Shown here piece after piece: positions 46,825-57,483 of a DNA stretch of 64,000 nt. The notes under the pieces were generated by a model. That model had not been told where the DNA came from. It did no database searches and saw only the letters and a list, made by a program, of their open reading frames with translations. Position numbers and translations under genes: made by a program. This DNA is from Adenophora triphylla var. japonica (lineage: Eukaryota > Streptophyta > Magnoliopsida > Asterales > Campanulaceae): the NCBI GenBank assembly GCA_022495995.1, contig JAFEMH010002553.1, forward strand, positions 62,001 to 126,000, read 5' to 3'. Every line of letters begins with the position of its first letter. Positions within the stretch are counted from its first letter, which is position 1.

Positions 46825-47425
46825 TATCAGATGGTCAGTGCCTTGTTGGCGGGTGGAGACTCGCAGAGTGCTTCAGGACGGGTCCCATGTAGTCATGCTT
46901 CCGGGGCTTTCTCAGTCCAGCTTCTATATTCCGTCTTTGGTTACGAGCAGGTTTGGCTCGGAGCAGTTCCTTTGGAGAACTTTGATGATATAGCCACCAG
47001 GGTGGTGGCTTCTGCTTCTATGGATGATCCTTCGGTGTTTTCCTTTCTTTCCCGAGCATGGAGATATGACGTTTTTCCTCCTCGGGTTATCCTCAGGCGT
47101 CAGAGACCGGTGTTCACGACCACTTGGTACTGGATTGATACGAGAGGCATCTCGAGAGACTCAGTGGCTATTTTGAGGCGGCGTGAGGCCATTGTGGGCG
47201 CGGAGGACCCGATCAAGCTTCGAGAGGAGGAGGGCCGAGGCGAGGGCCAACCCTCGCGATAGGAGCGGAGACGCCGCGACCGACTATGAGGCTTACGTCA
47301 AGAGACGGGAGAGGAGGGCTCCTATGCTACCGGCTAGGCTACAGGAGATGAGAGATGACGCTAGGGCTACTAAGGCCCCAGCAGGCTGGTTTGATAGATC
47401 CTGTTCCTATACCGCAGCTTGGTAG

Positions 47426-47989
47426 GAGGAAGACCGACATTTTTCCCCGTTCGTAAAAGAAGACTCGAAGGGGGAAGAAGAGGGGAGAGGCCAGTACGAG
47501 TGGCTTGGAGTGACTCTGAGGTTTCCGAGTATCCTTTTCTTGTCATGTCAGACACATTTGTTAGATTATGTATCTTAGTTTTCTTTTAGCAGGTTGCCGG
47601 TTGTAGGAATGAATCGGGCTTAGACTCATCAAAAAGTTTTTAACTTGTAATGAATATTTGAATTGCTTTAGAGTTTTTCGAGACGCTTTCATGGTCCGAT
47701 CGGTGTATTGATGTCAAAGTATGATTTTTATTTGTGTTTTAGACCGAACCGTTTCCTGCCTGCCTACGTTCCCCTCATTTTGAGGAGCTCAGTCTTTCGT
47801 AGTTCAACTTTGATTTTTTTTTTGTTTTTTTTTTTTTTTTTTTTTTGTTTTTTTTTGTTTTTTTTTTGGTGCAACCTCTGTTTTTACCTAGGCCGCCCTT
47901 TTCGGGTTTTCAACCTAGTTGGGTATTACTCTTTTAGCACTTTTTTTTTTTTTTTTACGCGTAGTATTCTGCGCGGCTTGTCACCATTC
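47426..47989. other. T-rich spacer between convergent gene 2 and pol
   Basis: It contains extended T runs (47815-47868 and 47941-47957). CCTACGTTCCCCTCATTTTG near 47763 resembles the CTACGTATCC phrases of the 3' region. The 3' ends of gene 2 (plus) and integrase (minus) face each other here. Confidence 0.6.
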
Positions 47990-49359
47990 ACTGGGTGTAC
48001 AAAGGGATTCCCGTCGAGGTCCGCAAGTTGCATGGCTCCTCCAGGAGAAGATCTTACGGACGACATATGGCCCGACCCATACAGGCTCCCATTTGCCGAG
48101 GGGATTGATACTGACTGGGCTTTTCTTTCAAAACGAGATCACCTTCTCGGATCTCCCGATGCTTTACTTTCTTGTCGAAGGCTCACGGCCATTCTTCCTT
48201 GGTAGGCTCGGATGTGTTCCATGGCCTTCGATCGTCGCTCATCTAGCAGGGCTAATTCATCATGGCGACTCCGGGAGCCATTCGACCTCGTTGATCTGGC
48301 TTTCCACCGTATACGGAGCGAGGGTATTTCCGGCTCGATTGGGAGTACGGCTTTCATTCCGTATGTGAGGGCAAACGGTGTTTCCCGATTGCCGTTTGGC
48401 CCGATGTTACGTAGCCCCGCAGTGCCGGGTGTAACTTCTCGGGCCAATCTACGCCTTGGACAGCCATTTTCCGGATGATATTTTCCGTAGTCTTGTTTCT
48501 TTGCTTCAACGGCTCCGTTGGTTTGGGGCACTGTAAGGAGATGACTTGTGACGGGTTATTTCCTGAATTTACGCCACAGCCTGCCGCATTCCCTTCGAAG
48601 TGGGATCCATTATCGAAGATGATTTCGGCTGGCAACCCGTACCTGCATATGATGTTCTCTTTGATGAAGAGGGCTACTTTCCTTGAGTTGAGAATTTTGT
48701 AGGACTTGGCTTCAACCCACTTGGTGAAATAGTCCACAGCTACCAGACGAATTCGTGGCCGTTGTCGCCCGATGGAGTGTGATTTTGCCTATGACATCGA
48801 TTTCCCAAGTGACGAAAGGCCAAGGGGTTGTCATGCGGTATAACTCGTGAGGAGGCAAGTGATTAAGGTTGGAGTATCGGGGCATTTGTCGCAGCTTTGA
48901 CGAACCGGATGCGGTCGGTTTCCATGGAGATCCAAAAGTACCCCATTCTCGCATGATTTGCATCGAGCTCGAGCATTCATGTGAGGGCCGCAGTACCACC
49001 GTGTATTTCTTTCATGAGTTCGATAGCCTCTTGTTTGCCGATACATCGCAGAGGGGCCTTGATAACGCTTCTTGTATAGCATATTTCCCAAAAGAACATA
49101 ATGGGAGGCAAGCCGCTTCGGCCGAGAGACTTTTCGCTTTGATTCCTTCTTTATATTCCCCATCTTCATTTTTGAAGGAGGCTTCTCCGTTCTTAAGGTC
49201 TTGATAGATGCGAGTGTACCGGATCACCGGCCGGTTCGGCTTCGATTTCAAAGCAATAAGCGGGATTTTCTCTTCTCCCGACTCGAATGGTTTGACGGAC
49301 TTCCCTTCGGGTATTTCAACGAGGGAGGCTAGTGTTGCCGTGAGCATCTGCAAATGCAT
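47990..49359 (-). pseudogene. int: RT2 integrase remnant
   Basis: The minus strand holds a DDE-type integrase core broken by frameshifts. The first Asp is in TWEIDVIG (near 48798), the second in IFDNGSHF (near 48614) with DYFTKWVEA before it, and the Glu in NGAVEA (near 48507). The second Asp and Glu are about 35 residues apart, as in DD35E. Downstream, FALTYGMKAVLPIEPEIPSL is the hallmark C-terminal motif of Tat-type integrases. This enzyme would insert element cDNA into the genome. At least four frame changes make it inactive as read. Confidence 0.85.
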
Positions 49360-51200
49360 TGCGATCTCTGGGCAAGTAATGGAAGCTGATCTCTTTGAAT
49401 TGAGTTACTAACTCTTCCATGTAAGTGTGATATTTACGTAGACCCGGGTCCACGGTCTTCCATTTGTTAGAGACTGATTGATGATGAGGGCAGAATCACC
49501 ATACACCTCCAATTCCTTGATATTTCTTTCAAGGCGGCTTCCAACCCGGCTATGCAAGCTTCATATTCAGCGGCGTTGTTGGTGACTTCGAAGTTCAGCC
49601 TTGCTAGCTATGGGGGTGTGTTCGTCGGTAGGATCGACCGAAGCATTCCTATCCCGTTCCCCCTTTTGTTTGACGCCCGTCGAAGAAGAGTTGCCAGCGA
49701 TTTTCTCCTTCTAGAGCGAAGATTCCATTATCGGGAAATTGAGGTTCAGTCCTCGGGACTCATCACTTGGGAAATCGGCCGGATGTTACGCCATTATGCG
49801 TCCTTTTACGGATTTCCTTGAAACATAAGTGATGTCATATTCGGCCAAAAAGAACGACCATTTTGCCAACCTCATGGAGATGGAAGGCTTGTCGAACGAG
49901 ATATTTGATGGGGTCTATCCTTGAGACGAGATGTATCGGGTGAGGCTGCATGTAGTGTTTCAACTTTCCCACTACCCGGACCAAACCTGCGCAAGTCTTC
50001 TCGCAAGCGCAGTAATTGAGTTCGCTTCCTTGGAGCTTTACGCTACGAAATAGATGGCGTTTTCGACCTTGGAATCTTTCTTCTCTTGAGCTAGCATAGC
50101 CCCAATTGTCGTATCCGTGACAGTTAGATATAGCAAGAGTGGCTTTTGCCGATGTGGTGGGCGGAGAATCGGGATTCACAAGGTATGCCTTAATCTGTTC
50201 AAAGGCAAGGCGACATTCCGAGTCCATTACGTGTAGGCATTTTTCTTCATCAACTTGAAGATCGGCTCGCGGTCGAGGTCACCGATTTACAAAGCGGCTT
50301 ATGTATTGCGATCTTCCCATGAAGGATTTCACTTACGTCGGTGTCAGGCGGCTTCATTTCAACTATCGCCTTGATTTTACGGGGATCTACTTCGATTCCC
50401 CGTTCCGTCACCATATATTCTAGCACCTTACCTCGTCTTACACCGAAGGTGCACTTGGCCGGATTCGGTCTCATGTTTGTGGTCTCGGAGGCGGCCGAAG
50501 AATTTTCTCAAATCAACAAAGTGCTGGCCATCCGATCCTCTGGAATGTATTATCATGTCGTCCACAAAGACCTTAATTTCTTTGTGGATCATGTCATGGA
50601 ACAGAGCCGTAGCCGCCCTTTGGGTACGTAGCCCCGGCATTCTTTAGTCCGAATGGCATGGCCGTGTAGCATATGTGCCCCGAGGGGTTGTGAAGGCCGT
50701 TTGGGTTGATCTTCTTACGCCATTTTGATTTGGTTGTAGCCGGCAAAACCGTCGACGAAGGATTTGACTTCATGGTTGGCCGTGGAATCTACCAAAATGT
50801 CGATGTTTGGCGAGGGAAATCGTCTTTTGGGTGGCTTTGTTCAAGTCTCGAAAGTCTACGCAAAGACCGGATCTTTCCGTTGGCCTTGGTCACTGTTACT
50901 ATGTTTGAAAGCCATGTAGGGTATTCAATGACCCCGATGAATCCACATACGAGCATCTTTTCTATCTCCTCTTTCACTTGTAGGGACCATTCGGGCTTAA
51001 TTCTTCTTAGCTTCATTTCTTGGCTTGACTTAAGGGTCGAGCGGTATTCTATGTGCTCAACTATGGAAGGATCGAGGCCTGGCATATCTTTATAGGACCA
51101 TGCGAACACATCCACAAATTCTTTTAGTAGCTCAATTAGGGCATCCCTTTCGGTCCCTTCGAAGAAACTACCAATCTGCGTCTCTTTAGGCTCTTCCGCT
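49360..51200 (-). pseudogene. rt: RT2 reverse transcriptase and RNase H remnant
   Basis: From 51115 the minus strand reads DVFAWSYKDMPGLDP, EEIEKMLVCGFI and WLSNIVTVTKANGKIR (RT fingers). The catalytic box is KVFVDDMI (DD near 50562-50557), followed in another frame by NPAKCTFGVRRGKVLEYMV. The connection/RNase H part shows AFEQIKAYLVNP, SVKLQGSELNYCACEKTC and IDPIKYLVRQA (50227-49835). The family copies its RNA into DNA. More than five frameshifts separate these blocks, although the residues inside each block stay close to consensus. Confidence 0.87.
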
Positions 51201-51407
51201 TAGCTCCCAGATTCACACTCGTCAAAATCTCTTCGGCAGCTTGGGCTCGATTTTCCTCTTTCCTGACAACACCTTAAAGATTTCTTTGATATATTGTTCA
51301 TTTAATGTGTCTGCCTCTTCATCTAGTGAATCGTTATTAACTTTTTTTCGATTATTAGTTAATTCATCATTAGTTAAAGTGGCAATTGAGGATACTCGAA
51401 AGGTTCG

Positions 51408-52748
51408 TCATTTCATTGAAGACGAAGGGAATACAACGTTCGCTACGGACTCGTAGTCTTCGGGCGTAAGGCCATCGGATGACTCGAGAGACTCGAACTC
51501 AACAATGAGAGACTCGGAGGACTTTACAAAGGTTGACACGAAAGGACGGGGGACCAATCCAAGCTTGGTGATCATTTCCTCTTTGGTCGCGGACGGGCTC
51601 AGAGAGTTTCCCAATTCTTTAGCGGCATCGGCGTCGGTGGCTTCACAACTCGGGAAAGGCATGGTCTCTGTGCTCCCTCTTCAAGCATTGCTATCATCTC
51701 TTTGTACGAATCAGAATCAACCAGGTTCGGCTCTTGGAAACCGAGCATGAAGATGTAAGGATCTTCTTCCGGATATGCCGCTTCCTCCATCACGGAGGGT
51801 TCGACTCATCGTCGTCTGATCGCTCAATCCGAGATGCGAGGACGTGTTGCGTCTTGGTGTGGTGCTGGAACTCTTTGGAAAGATCTCATGCCCCATGTGC
51901 GAGCGGAAAGGCTTAGTGGGTAGTTCTTCGAGGAGGACGTCCCACACAATGTTCATACATTCGAGCCGAGTCTGTCGGTGTTTGTCGACTTTTATCATGA
52001 AAACCTCCTCGCCTGGCAAGGCCAGAGAATGGGTTTGCAGAATGCTGACAAATCTGTGCTTGGGGACCGGGGACTTGTGTGCCTGTATCATGGCGGTGTT
52101 CGACGTTTCCTTCCGGTGCGCCTCCAAGTGTTGGAAATAACAATTAAATTTGATGAATCGAACTTCTTCAGAGTCTGCTCGCTTGAGTGTGTTGACATAG
52201 TTGGCATCGCCGGATTCCAAAGGATGCTGGCGAGACTTGCCTCTTGAAGGATGTAGCCCTGGTGTTTGGCTGTGGGCATTCTTAGCTATTGTTTCAGCTT
52301 CGTTCCCTATTAGGAAACTGTCACCCCTTATGACTTCAAGGTCTCCCTGTCGGTTGATGAATTTGACACATTGGTGGAGGGTGGAAGCTATGGCTTTCAT
52401 GTGATGTAACCAAGGGCGTCCCAATAGAGCTGTGAATTCGGATGGGACGTCCATTACATGGAATTTCGTCGGCACCATTTGGGTTTCAAACCAGAGTTCC
52501 AGAGTTACTGTCCCCAGAATGGGACGAGACGAACCGTCGTAGGCCTTGACAGTCCGGGTAGATGGGATCATATGCCTTTCATTTATGCGGAGGGCCCTCA
52601 TCATGCTGAGGGGAAGGACGTTTACCGATGATCCATTGTCCACTAATACCCCAGGGAGCGATACTGTGTTGAGCTTAATGGTGATGTACAAAGCTTCATT
52701 ATGTTGGGAGACATCTCTTGGTAAATCTTCGTCGCAGAAGGTGATCAT
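51408..52748 (-). pseudogene. pro: RT2 protease and protease-RT linker
   Basis: The frame from 52748 contains the retropepsin active-site box VLVDNGSSVNVLPL (Asp near 52640). DNGS replaces the usual DTGS, as is common in Tat/Ogre elements. The flap-like and second hydrophobic segments follow (VKAYDGSSRPILG, FTALLGRPWLH). After about 170 residues it runs into a charged linker. Frames at 51793-51408 carry an acidic linker (MMEEAAYPEEDPY). The protease would cleave the Gag-Pol polyprotein. Confidence 0.85.
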
Positions 52749-52814
52749 CTTTGCCCGTATAGGCGGGGGTCATAGATTTGGTCCTTATCTCGGGATAGAG
52801 AGTCATCAAGCCGA

Positions 52815-53900
52815 TCACTTCGTGCTTTTTTCTTGCGAGTAGAGCCTTTGCCGAAGCCCACAGGTTATGCGAGGCCTTTTGTGGCGGTTGCCATCTCCAG
52901 TCAACATGTTGATTGAGTGGGAGCGCCGGAGGCGTCGGTTTTTCTTCGTCGGTGTATACTCGGGAGGCTGGACAACCGAACCTTGGGCTGACCCCGAGGG
53001 GTTGGACTTACGTTGCAGTACTGCGGTATCCGAAGGTCTCAATTCCGTCGTTGGCAAGGCTTTTACGCTCTTTTACCCTGTTTGCTTTGGGGAAGGCTGG
53101 CGGAGTAGAGTACATAATAATCAAATCCCCGAGATGGCTCCCCGAGCGTTCCCACACCGTTATCACCGGCCTCGAATCTCTCCTTCAATTTTTCTTTGGG
53201 AGGAAATTTTCTTTTTCTTAGGAGGACGGTCCTCGTGTATCCGATCTGATAATCCCTTTCAAGGCAATCGGGACGATCACAAATATCCCACCAAATGTGT
53301 TATACGGCATGGTGGCGGATTTGGGACCTCGGGTTGAGCGGTCTTTGGAATGACTTTGGGTGGGCTGGTTCGGGGGATCTGGCTGCGGGCTCATCGGTAG
53401 CGAGTGATTGGACTCCGCCGGATAATGAGAGATATTGAGGTCCCGGGAACGGGCATATGTTTGTCCTTCAAGGTAGCCCCGGTCGGTTGGGATATTGTTA
53501 AGGTCCCGAAGTGGCGTGTGGCCTCTTCAATCCAGCCCGCTGCATTGTTCCGGCGTTCTTCCAGGGCTTTGATGGCCGACCATATTTCTTCAACTGTTCA
53601 CGATTTTCATCACTCGAGGCGATACTTGCGGGATCATCACTTAGAGGGACAGCGACGGTATACCGAACTCTTTTGTCCACTGGCTAGCTGTTTGGGGGCC
53701 GGTTGCCACTGTAAGTCGACGGGCGGGGGTCCCGGCGGTGGAAACATAGGAATCTTGGGGTAGCATCTCGATGTATCAGGACGATTAAGAAGAGGAGGAG
53801 AACCTTCTTCCTTCTTTGCGGTAAAGTGCCATCGGAATTGGGGCGATAGTCGAGCCATGACTTGCGACAACCCCCAGAAGGTCGCTAATTTGAGCCTCAT
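52815..53900 (-). pseudogene. gag: RT2 gag remnant
   Basis: Minus-strand frames in several phases. The N-terminal piece is MRLKLATFWGLSQVMARLSP with a Pro-rich tract (FPPPGPPPVDLQ). Next come YTVAVPLSDDPASIASSDEN and a helical EQLKKYG segment. The C-terminal frame at 53057-52815 is basic. By position between primer site and protease this is gag, but no clean capsid motif or zinc knuckle was seen, so much of the domain may be deleted. Confidence 0.6.
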
Positions 53901-54415
53901 GTCGAAGTCTCATCTGTTCTACCAACTGGATCCAATACTGGTCCATCTGAGGGATTTTGGAGGACGGAGCATCGTGGTCCCCATCATTTCCGGGCGATGC
54001 GAGACATTACGAAACCCGGAGTCTGAACAAACGGTGAAGGCGATGACGCGCTTGACTCTTCCCAACTAATCAAACGATGACCCGGTGCCCGAAACCAAGC
54101 TTTGTGCGGAGGCTGCGGGAAAGGACACGAAGGTTCGAGATGTGCAGGAATGGAAGGAGGGTAGGTGTTTGGGCATTGGGCTCATGCAGCATGCAGTTAT
54201 TTGTTCACGTTTACTTAAAACACGCTTTATTAACCTAATCGGTTGGAAAAGATTGCTCTTCTTTTCGCAAACTACTCTGGATCTGGATCGGTGGGCCCCG
54301 TCACTACGTCTATAAGCCCCTCGTATTCCACCCGTATTTCGACCTCCCGGGGTGGACGGCCCCGGGCGAGGTCCTATAGGGCAAGCGGGTCCCACCGACC
54401 GAAAGAAAAACGATC

Positions 54416-54952
54416 CTAAAAGTCGGCGGGTAATCGAGTCTTAACGAGCATTCGATGTAAATTACGGACAAAGGCGACGTCAAAAGTCAAGATTATGTTC
54501 GAGGGCTCGACGAAAAGTCGGCATGATTTGGACTGATAAGCGTCCACAATTGATCTTGACTTGTCGTCGGTTAAGCCGTAATTAGGCATGGAATAATCAT
54601 TAATCCTTGATGACTCGAGTGTCAATGCTTTGGGAGTCGGTGTATAATTTGTGCCGATCGGAGCCGAAGTCAAGGCGCCGTCAATATCTTGGTCAAAGTC
54701 TGCGGCGGAAAACCGGCGTAACTTCGGCTGATTAGGGTCCCCGAAAGATATTGAGTCGGTATGCCGACAAAGGCTTGAAAGGAAAGGTCTATACACGGAC
54801 GGGGCATGACACGAGACCCGGACTAAAAACCAACCGGGTCTCGGACAAAGTGTGTCACGGACAAGTGCATGGTCGACACGAGGCTCCATGGGATGTTTGG
54901 GTAGTCCTGTGCTCATCCGAGAGGCGTAATAAGACCAAACGGACCGCGACAA
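54416..54952 (-). CDS. RT2 leader ORF, 178 aa, unrecognised
   Basis: An open frame between the primer site and gag, starting MSRSVWSYYAS. No domain was recognised. Ogre-type elements are known to carry an extra ORF upstream of gag, and this frame is in the right place. It may equally be a chance frame in a GC-balanced leader. Confidence 0.3.
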   Translation of the reverse strand: MSRSVWSYYASRMSTGLPKHPMEPRVDHALVRDTLCPRPGWFLVRVSCHAPSVYRPFLSSLCRHTDSISFGDPNQPKLRRFSAADFDQDIDGALTSAPIGTNYTPTPKALTLESSRINDYSMPNYGLTDDKSRSIVDAYQSKSCRLFVEPSNIILTFDVAFVRNLHRMLVKTRLPADF

Positions 54953-55457
54953 GGATTTCCCCGGGTTAGGGACGTAGTGTGCAGTGTACGGTCACGTGCG
55001 CGTAGTATGCAAGCAGTCTATCTTCTTTTTCTGAGAAAAATAGAAATTTTTCATGTGTCTTAAAAATATGATGCATGATTTTTTTTTTGAAAATTTTCTT
55101 TCTTTTTTTTGAAAATATTTTTTTTTTGAATTTTTTTTTTGAAATTTAATGAACACATAAGCACAAGAATTCCGACAGTGAGGGACATTATTCCGACAGT
55201 CAAAATTTTGACTTTTTCCGAGGCGGCCAAAACAACACGAAAATGTGCAAAAATTAACACACACAACAAATGATTTTTAATGCCGGGACGGAAGCTTGAC
55301 CCTCAAAAGCTTTTCTTTTTTTTTTGAAAACAATGATACCGGTACGTGGGATTGTTAAACCACAATTTATCCCCGACTCGTGTTAGGAGGCGATAACGGG
55401 AAGTTTAATGGTTTTCACCAATATACCAAATACCATTTTATTTTAGAAAAAGCTTAG

Positions 55458-55475
55458 TCCCCAGCGGAGTCGCCA
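55458..55475 (-). other. RT2 primer binding site
   Basis: The minus strand reads TGGCGACTCCGCTGGGGA, one base after the 5' LTR. This is the tRNA-Arg type site known from Ogre elements. It supports both the family and the orientation. Confidence 0.8.
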
Positions 55476-55476
55476 C

Positions 55477-57250
55477 TGTGATGATGTGTCGCCATTTCGC
55501 GGGAAAAAATTCGATTTTTTCGCGTTTCTTTGATAAAAACCAAATAAAACCCGGGAAAAAGAACGGAGTCGCCACGCCATTTTTGTTTTAAGGGCCAAAA
55601 CTTTGAAAAATGCCCGAGATCAGAAATTTGGGTTCGGAGGTCATGTTACACGTCGGGAAGGACGTTAGTGTGCACCCGGAATGCCTCGTAAAACGAGTCT
55701 TCCAAGCTGAAAATCATTTGTGTGTGTGTGTGTGTGTGTTTTGGCCAAAATAATTTGAAACTCAGAAAAGTAAAAATTGGGATATCTTTTTAAGACTTTA
55801 AACTGATCCCATGATTTTTTGGAAGATTTTTGGATTGAGATTTGGTACTCAAAAGACCTTTTGAAGTTGAGAGCCACTTCTGCCAGAATGAAAAAGGCAG
55901 TGGACCTTTGATTTTGAAATGGATTCAAGGGTCTTAAAACTTCATAATCTGGATAAACTCAGAGAATGAAAGTTGTTCCAGACACCTTAAATAAGATTTG
56001 TGCGAAGGAATTTTCCATTTTGGAGAAAATTTGAGGGGTCAAAACCTTCTGGAAACCTCAGATATGAGATCTGGATTCCCAGAAGCTGATGAACTAGCCT
56101 CTGAAAGAAAATTTGAAAAGAGGAGTTTTACTCACCCAAAAAATAAAGTAAAAATATGTCTGGAAATCTCTGGATGTTGGCTACAAAAAGTGTTTTGTAG
56201 TCAACACCAAATTCTAAGTTTATCTGTGTCCAAAAAATTAGACCATGGACTGAGGTCTGAGGAAATTGCTACTGGACAGCAACTTCTCAAGAAAGAAAAT
56301 ATGATTTTAAGGGGGGTTTTGCATCCATGCTTGTCCCCATTTCCCTAGGTTTTGGTTAGTGATCACTTGACATTTTAGTGGTGAATCAACTATACCAAAC
56401 CATCCTTGGGGTACATTAGGACTAAGCACTTCATTTGCTTGGGAAGGGAAATTTTATCCTTTGAAAATGAGATTTGATGCTTGAAAATGGTTTTTAGGGT
56501 TTTGAAAATGCATTTGCAAGAAAACAAGAACACATTAAAGAAAATGTTGATCCTTGTAGAAGATCATCCATGGAGATGGACTTTCGTGGTGATCTTCTTG
56601 GATCTTAAGACAAGAAGAAGAATGAACTACATTTTGTAGTTTGAAGATGCATGCATGGATGAGAGATTTAGGGTAAGAAGAGGGAGGTTATACCTATCTT
56701 CTTTGTATTTTGAGGCTTTGGCTTGAATATATGAGTGTTTGAGGCTTGAATGTGTTTAGGGTTTGAATTTGAGAGTGAGTGTGAGTTGGGAAATATTCAA
56801 GAGAAAATGGTGACAATTCAAGTGAATTCTCACTGTTTTCTCTCTATATTTCGCCAGAGGAGGGTTCGCTGCAAATTGTGTTGTGGCTCCTTATTTTTGT
56901 GACTGGAGGGCTCAATTTATAGCCCTCTGAATTTTACAAAGATGTCCGCGCGGATGGGATTGGTGGCGTGCACTGTTCATTAAATGCAGCTCCAGGCTTT
57001 GGACACAAGGAATATTTCTTTTGAAAATTCAAATTAACAGCCAGTTTATGTTTCCAGCCATTTCTATTTTTGATTTTCTTCCTTTGTTTTGCTTTTTAAG
57101 ATTCTTTTTGAGGTTTATCTTTAAATAGCAATGCCCATTTTACCCTCACTTTGTTAGAAATGTTAGGATTGTTAGAAATTGTTAGAAATGTTAAAACTTT
57201 CGTTAATTTTCTAACGAAAATACTAACAAGCTCAAATTGGAGCACTTACA
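55477..57250 (-). repeat. RT2 5' LTR (1,774 bp)
   Basis: Almost identical to 27214-28985. It has a minus-strand TATA box (complement of 56914-56921) and TCCGCGCGGA at 56944-56953. This copy would drive the genomic transcript of RT2. Confidence 0.93.
56914..56953 (-). promoter_or_regulatory. RT2 LTR core promoter: TCCGCGCGGA palindrome plus TATA box
   Basis: In element orientation ATGTCCGCGCGGATGGG-like sequence is followed after 23 bp by GCTATAAATTG. The palindrome holds two overlapping CGCG boxes (CCGCGC and GCGCGG), a motif bound by CAMTA factors in plants; that link is inference. The same 10-mer occurs upstream of both antisense genes. Confidence 0.6.
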
Positions 57251-57478
57251 GGGAGGTCACCTCGTACTTGGAGGGAGGTCTCCTCGTACTTGAGACTTGG
57301 TCATTTCGCCTACTAAGTCCAGGTCGACCTAGGTGAATGACGAGAAAACTTGATTCAAGGAAGGTAGAGAAGCCCATTCCCCTCCTCGTACATAATACTT
57401 AAGATTATGTTTAGGCCCCAATCCACTTGGGCCTTGCCCGGACTAGTCCAAGTTCGTATCTTCAGTTTATACCGTTCA
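57251..57478 (-). repeat. RT1 5' LTR, upstream portion (after RT2)
   Basis: The sequence from GGGAGGTCACCTCGTACTTG to ACCGTTCA matches 21640-21859 nearly base for base. The first five bases GGGAG are the RT2 target-site copy. The segment is followed by GTAAT, the RT1 TSD. Confidence 0.92.
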
Positions 57479-57483
57479 GTAAT

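Larger units (their letters stand above)
37400..47425 (+). pseudogene. Antisense gene 2: DUF7745-like protein, split by RT3
   Basis: The ATG at 37400 (context AAAACCATGG) opens a 273-codon frame with features I associate with the plant DUF7745 / aminotransferase-like family: W..RE..HERRSFFEERY, a Leu-rich stretch, FSFNE-like CLSFNEIVPTVEEFRVLL and LGG, and a long helical C-terminal half. At 38216 RT3 interrupts it. Removing RT3 and one TSD copy continues the frame at 46830 with RWSVPCWR and FYIPSLVTSRFGSEQF, which is the expected C-terminal motif. A stop at about 46993 follows, and the sequence carries on in another frame (NFDDIATRVVASASMDDPSV) to about 47425. The function is unknown. The gene lies convergent to pol. 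Confidence 0.7.
27214..57250 (-). mobile_element. RT2: 30-kb Tat/Ogre-like Ty3/gypsy retrotransposon with two antisense genes
   Basis: The LTRs at 27214-28985 and 55477-57250 differ at about 20 positions by eye (about 1 percent). TSD GGGAG flanks the element (27209-27213, 57251-57255). On the minus strand it runs from the 5' LTR to the primer site (TGGCGACTCCGCTGGGGA, Ogre/tRNA-Arg type), leader, gag, protease, RT-RNase H and integrase. These are followed by a long 3' part with two plus-strand genes and tandem arrays, a PPT (CGCCGAGGGGCTAC) and the 3' LTR. A solo LTR (31054-33631) and RT3 (38217-46824) inserted later. Without them RT2 is about 18.8 kb, in the Ogre size range. The coding domains are heavily frameshifted. 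Confidence 0.9.
20512..57478 (-). mobile_element. RT1: non-autonomous Ty3/gypsy-type LTR retrotransposon, gag only, split by RT2
   Basis: The LTRs at 20512-21859 and 26095-27213 plus 57256-57478 share sequence throughout and are flanked by TSD GTAAT (20507-20511 and 57479-57483). On the minus strand the LTR reads TGAACGGTATAAA...CATCATCA. A primer site lies at 26092-26075, a purine-rich PPT (AGGAAGTCGGGGGCCAC) sits next to the left LTR at 21860-21876, and gag is on the minus strand. The interior (21860-26094) has no protease, RT or integrase. This matches the described TR-GAG class of non-autonomous elements. A 30-kb insertion (RT2) splits the 5' LTR. Confidence 0.88.

Noticed and set aside
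52867..54315. Plus-strand frames opposite RT2 gag (for example 52867-53337)
   Set aside because: No domain was recognised and they lie over the gag remnant. The minus-strand reading agrees with element orientation and order.
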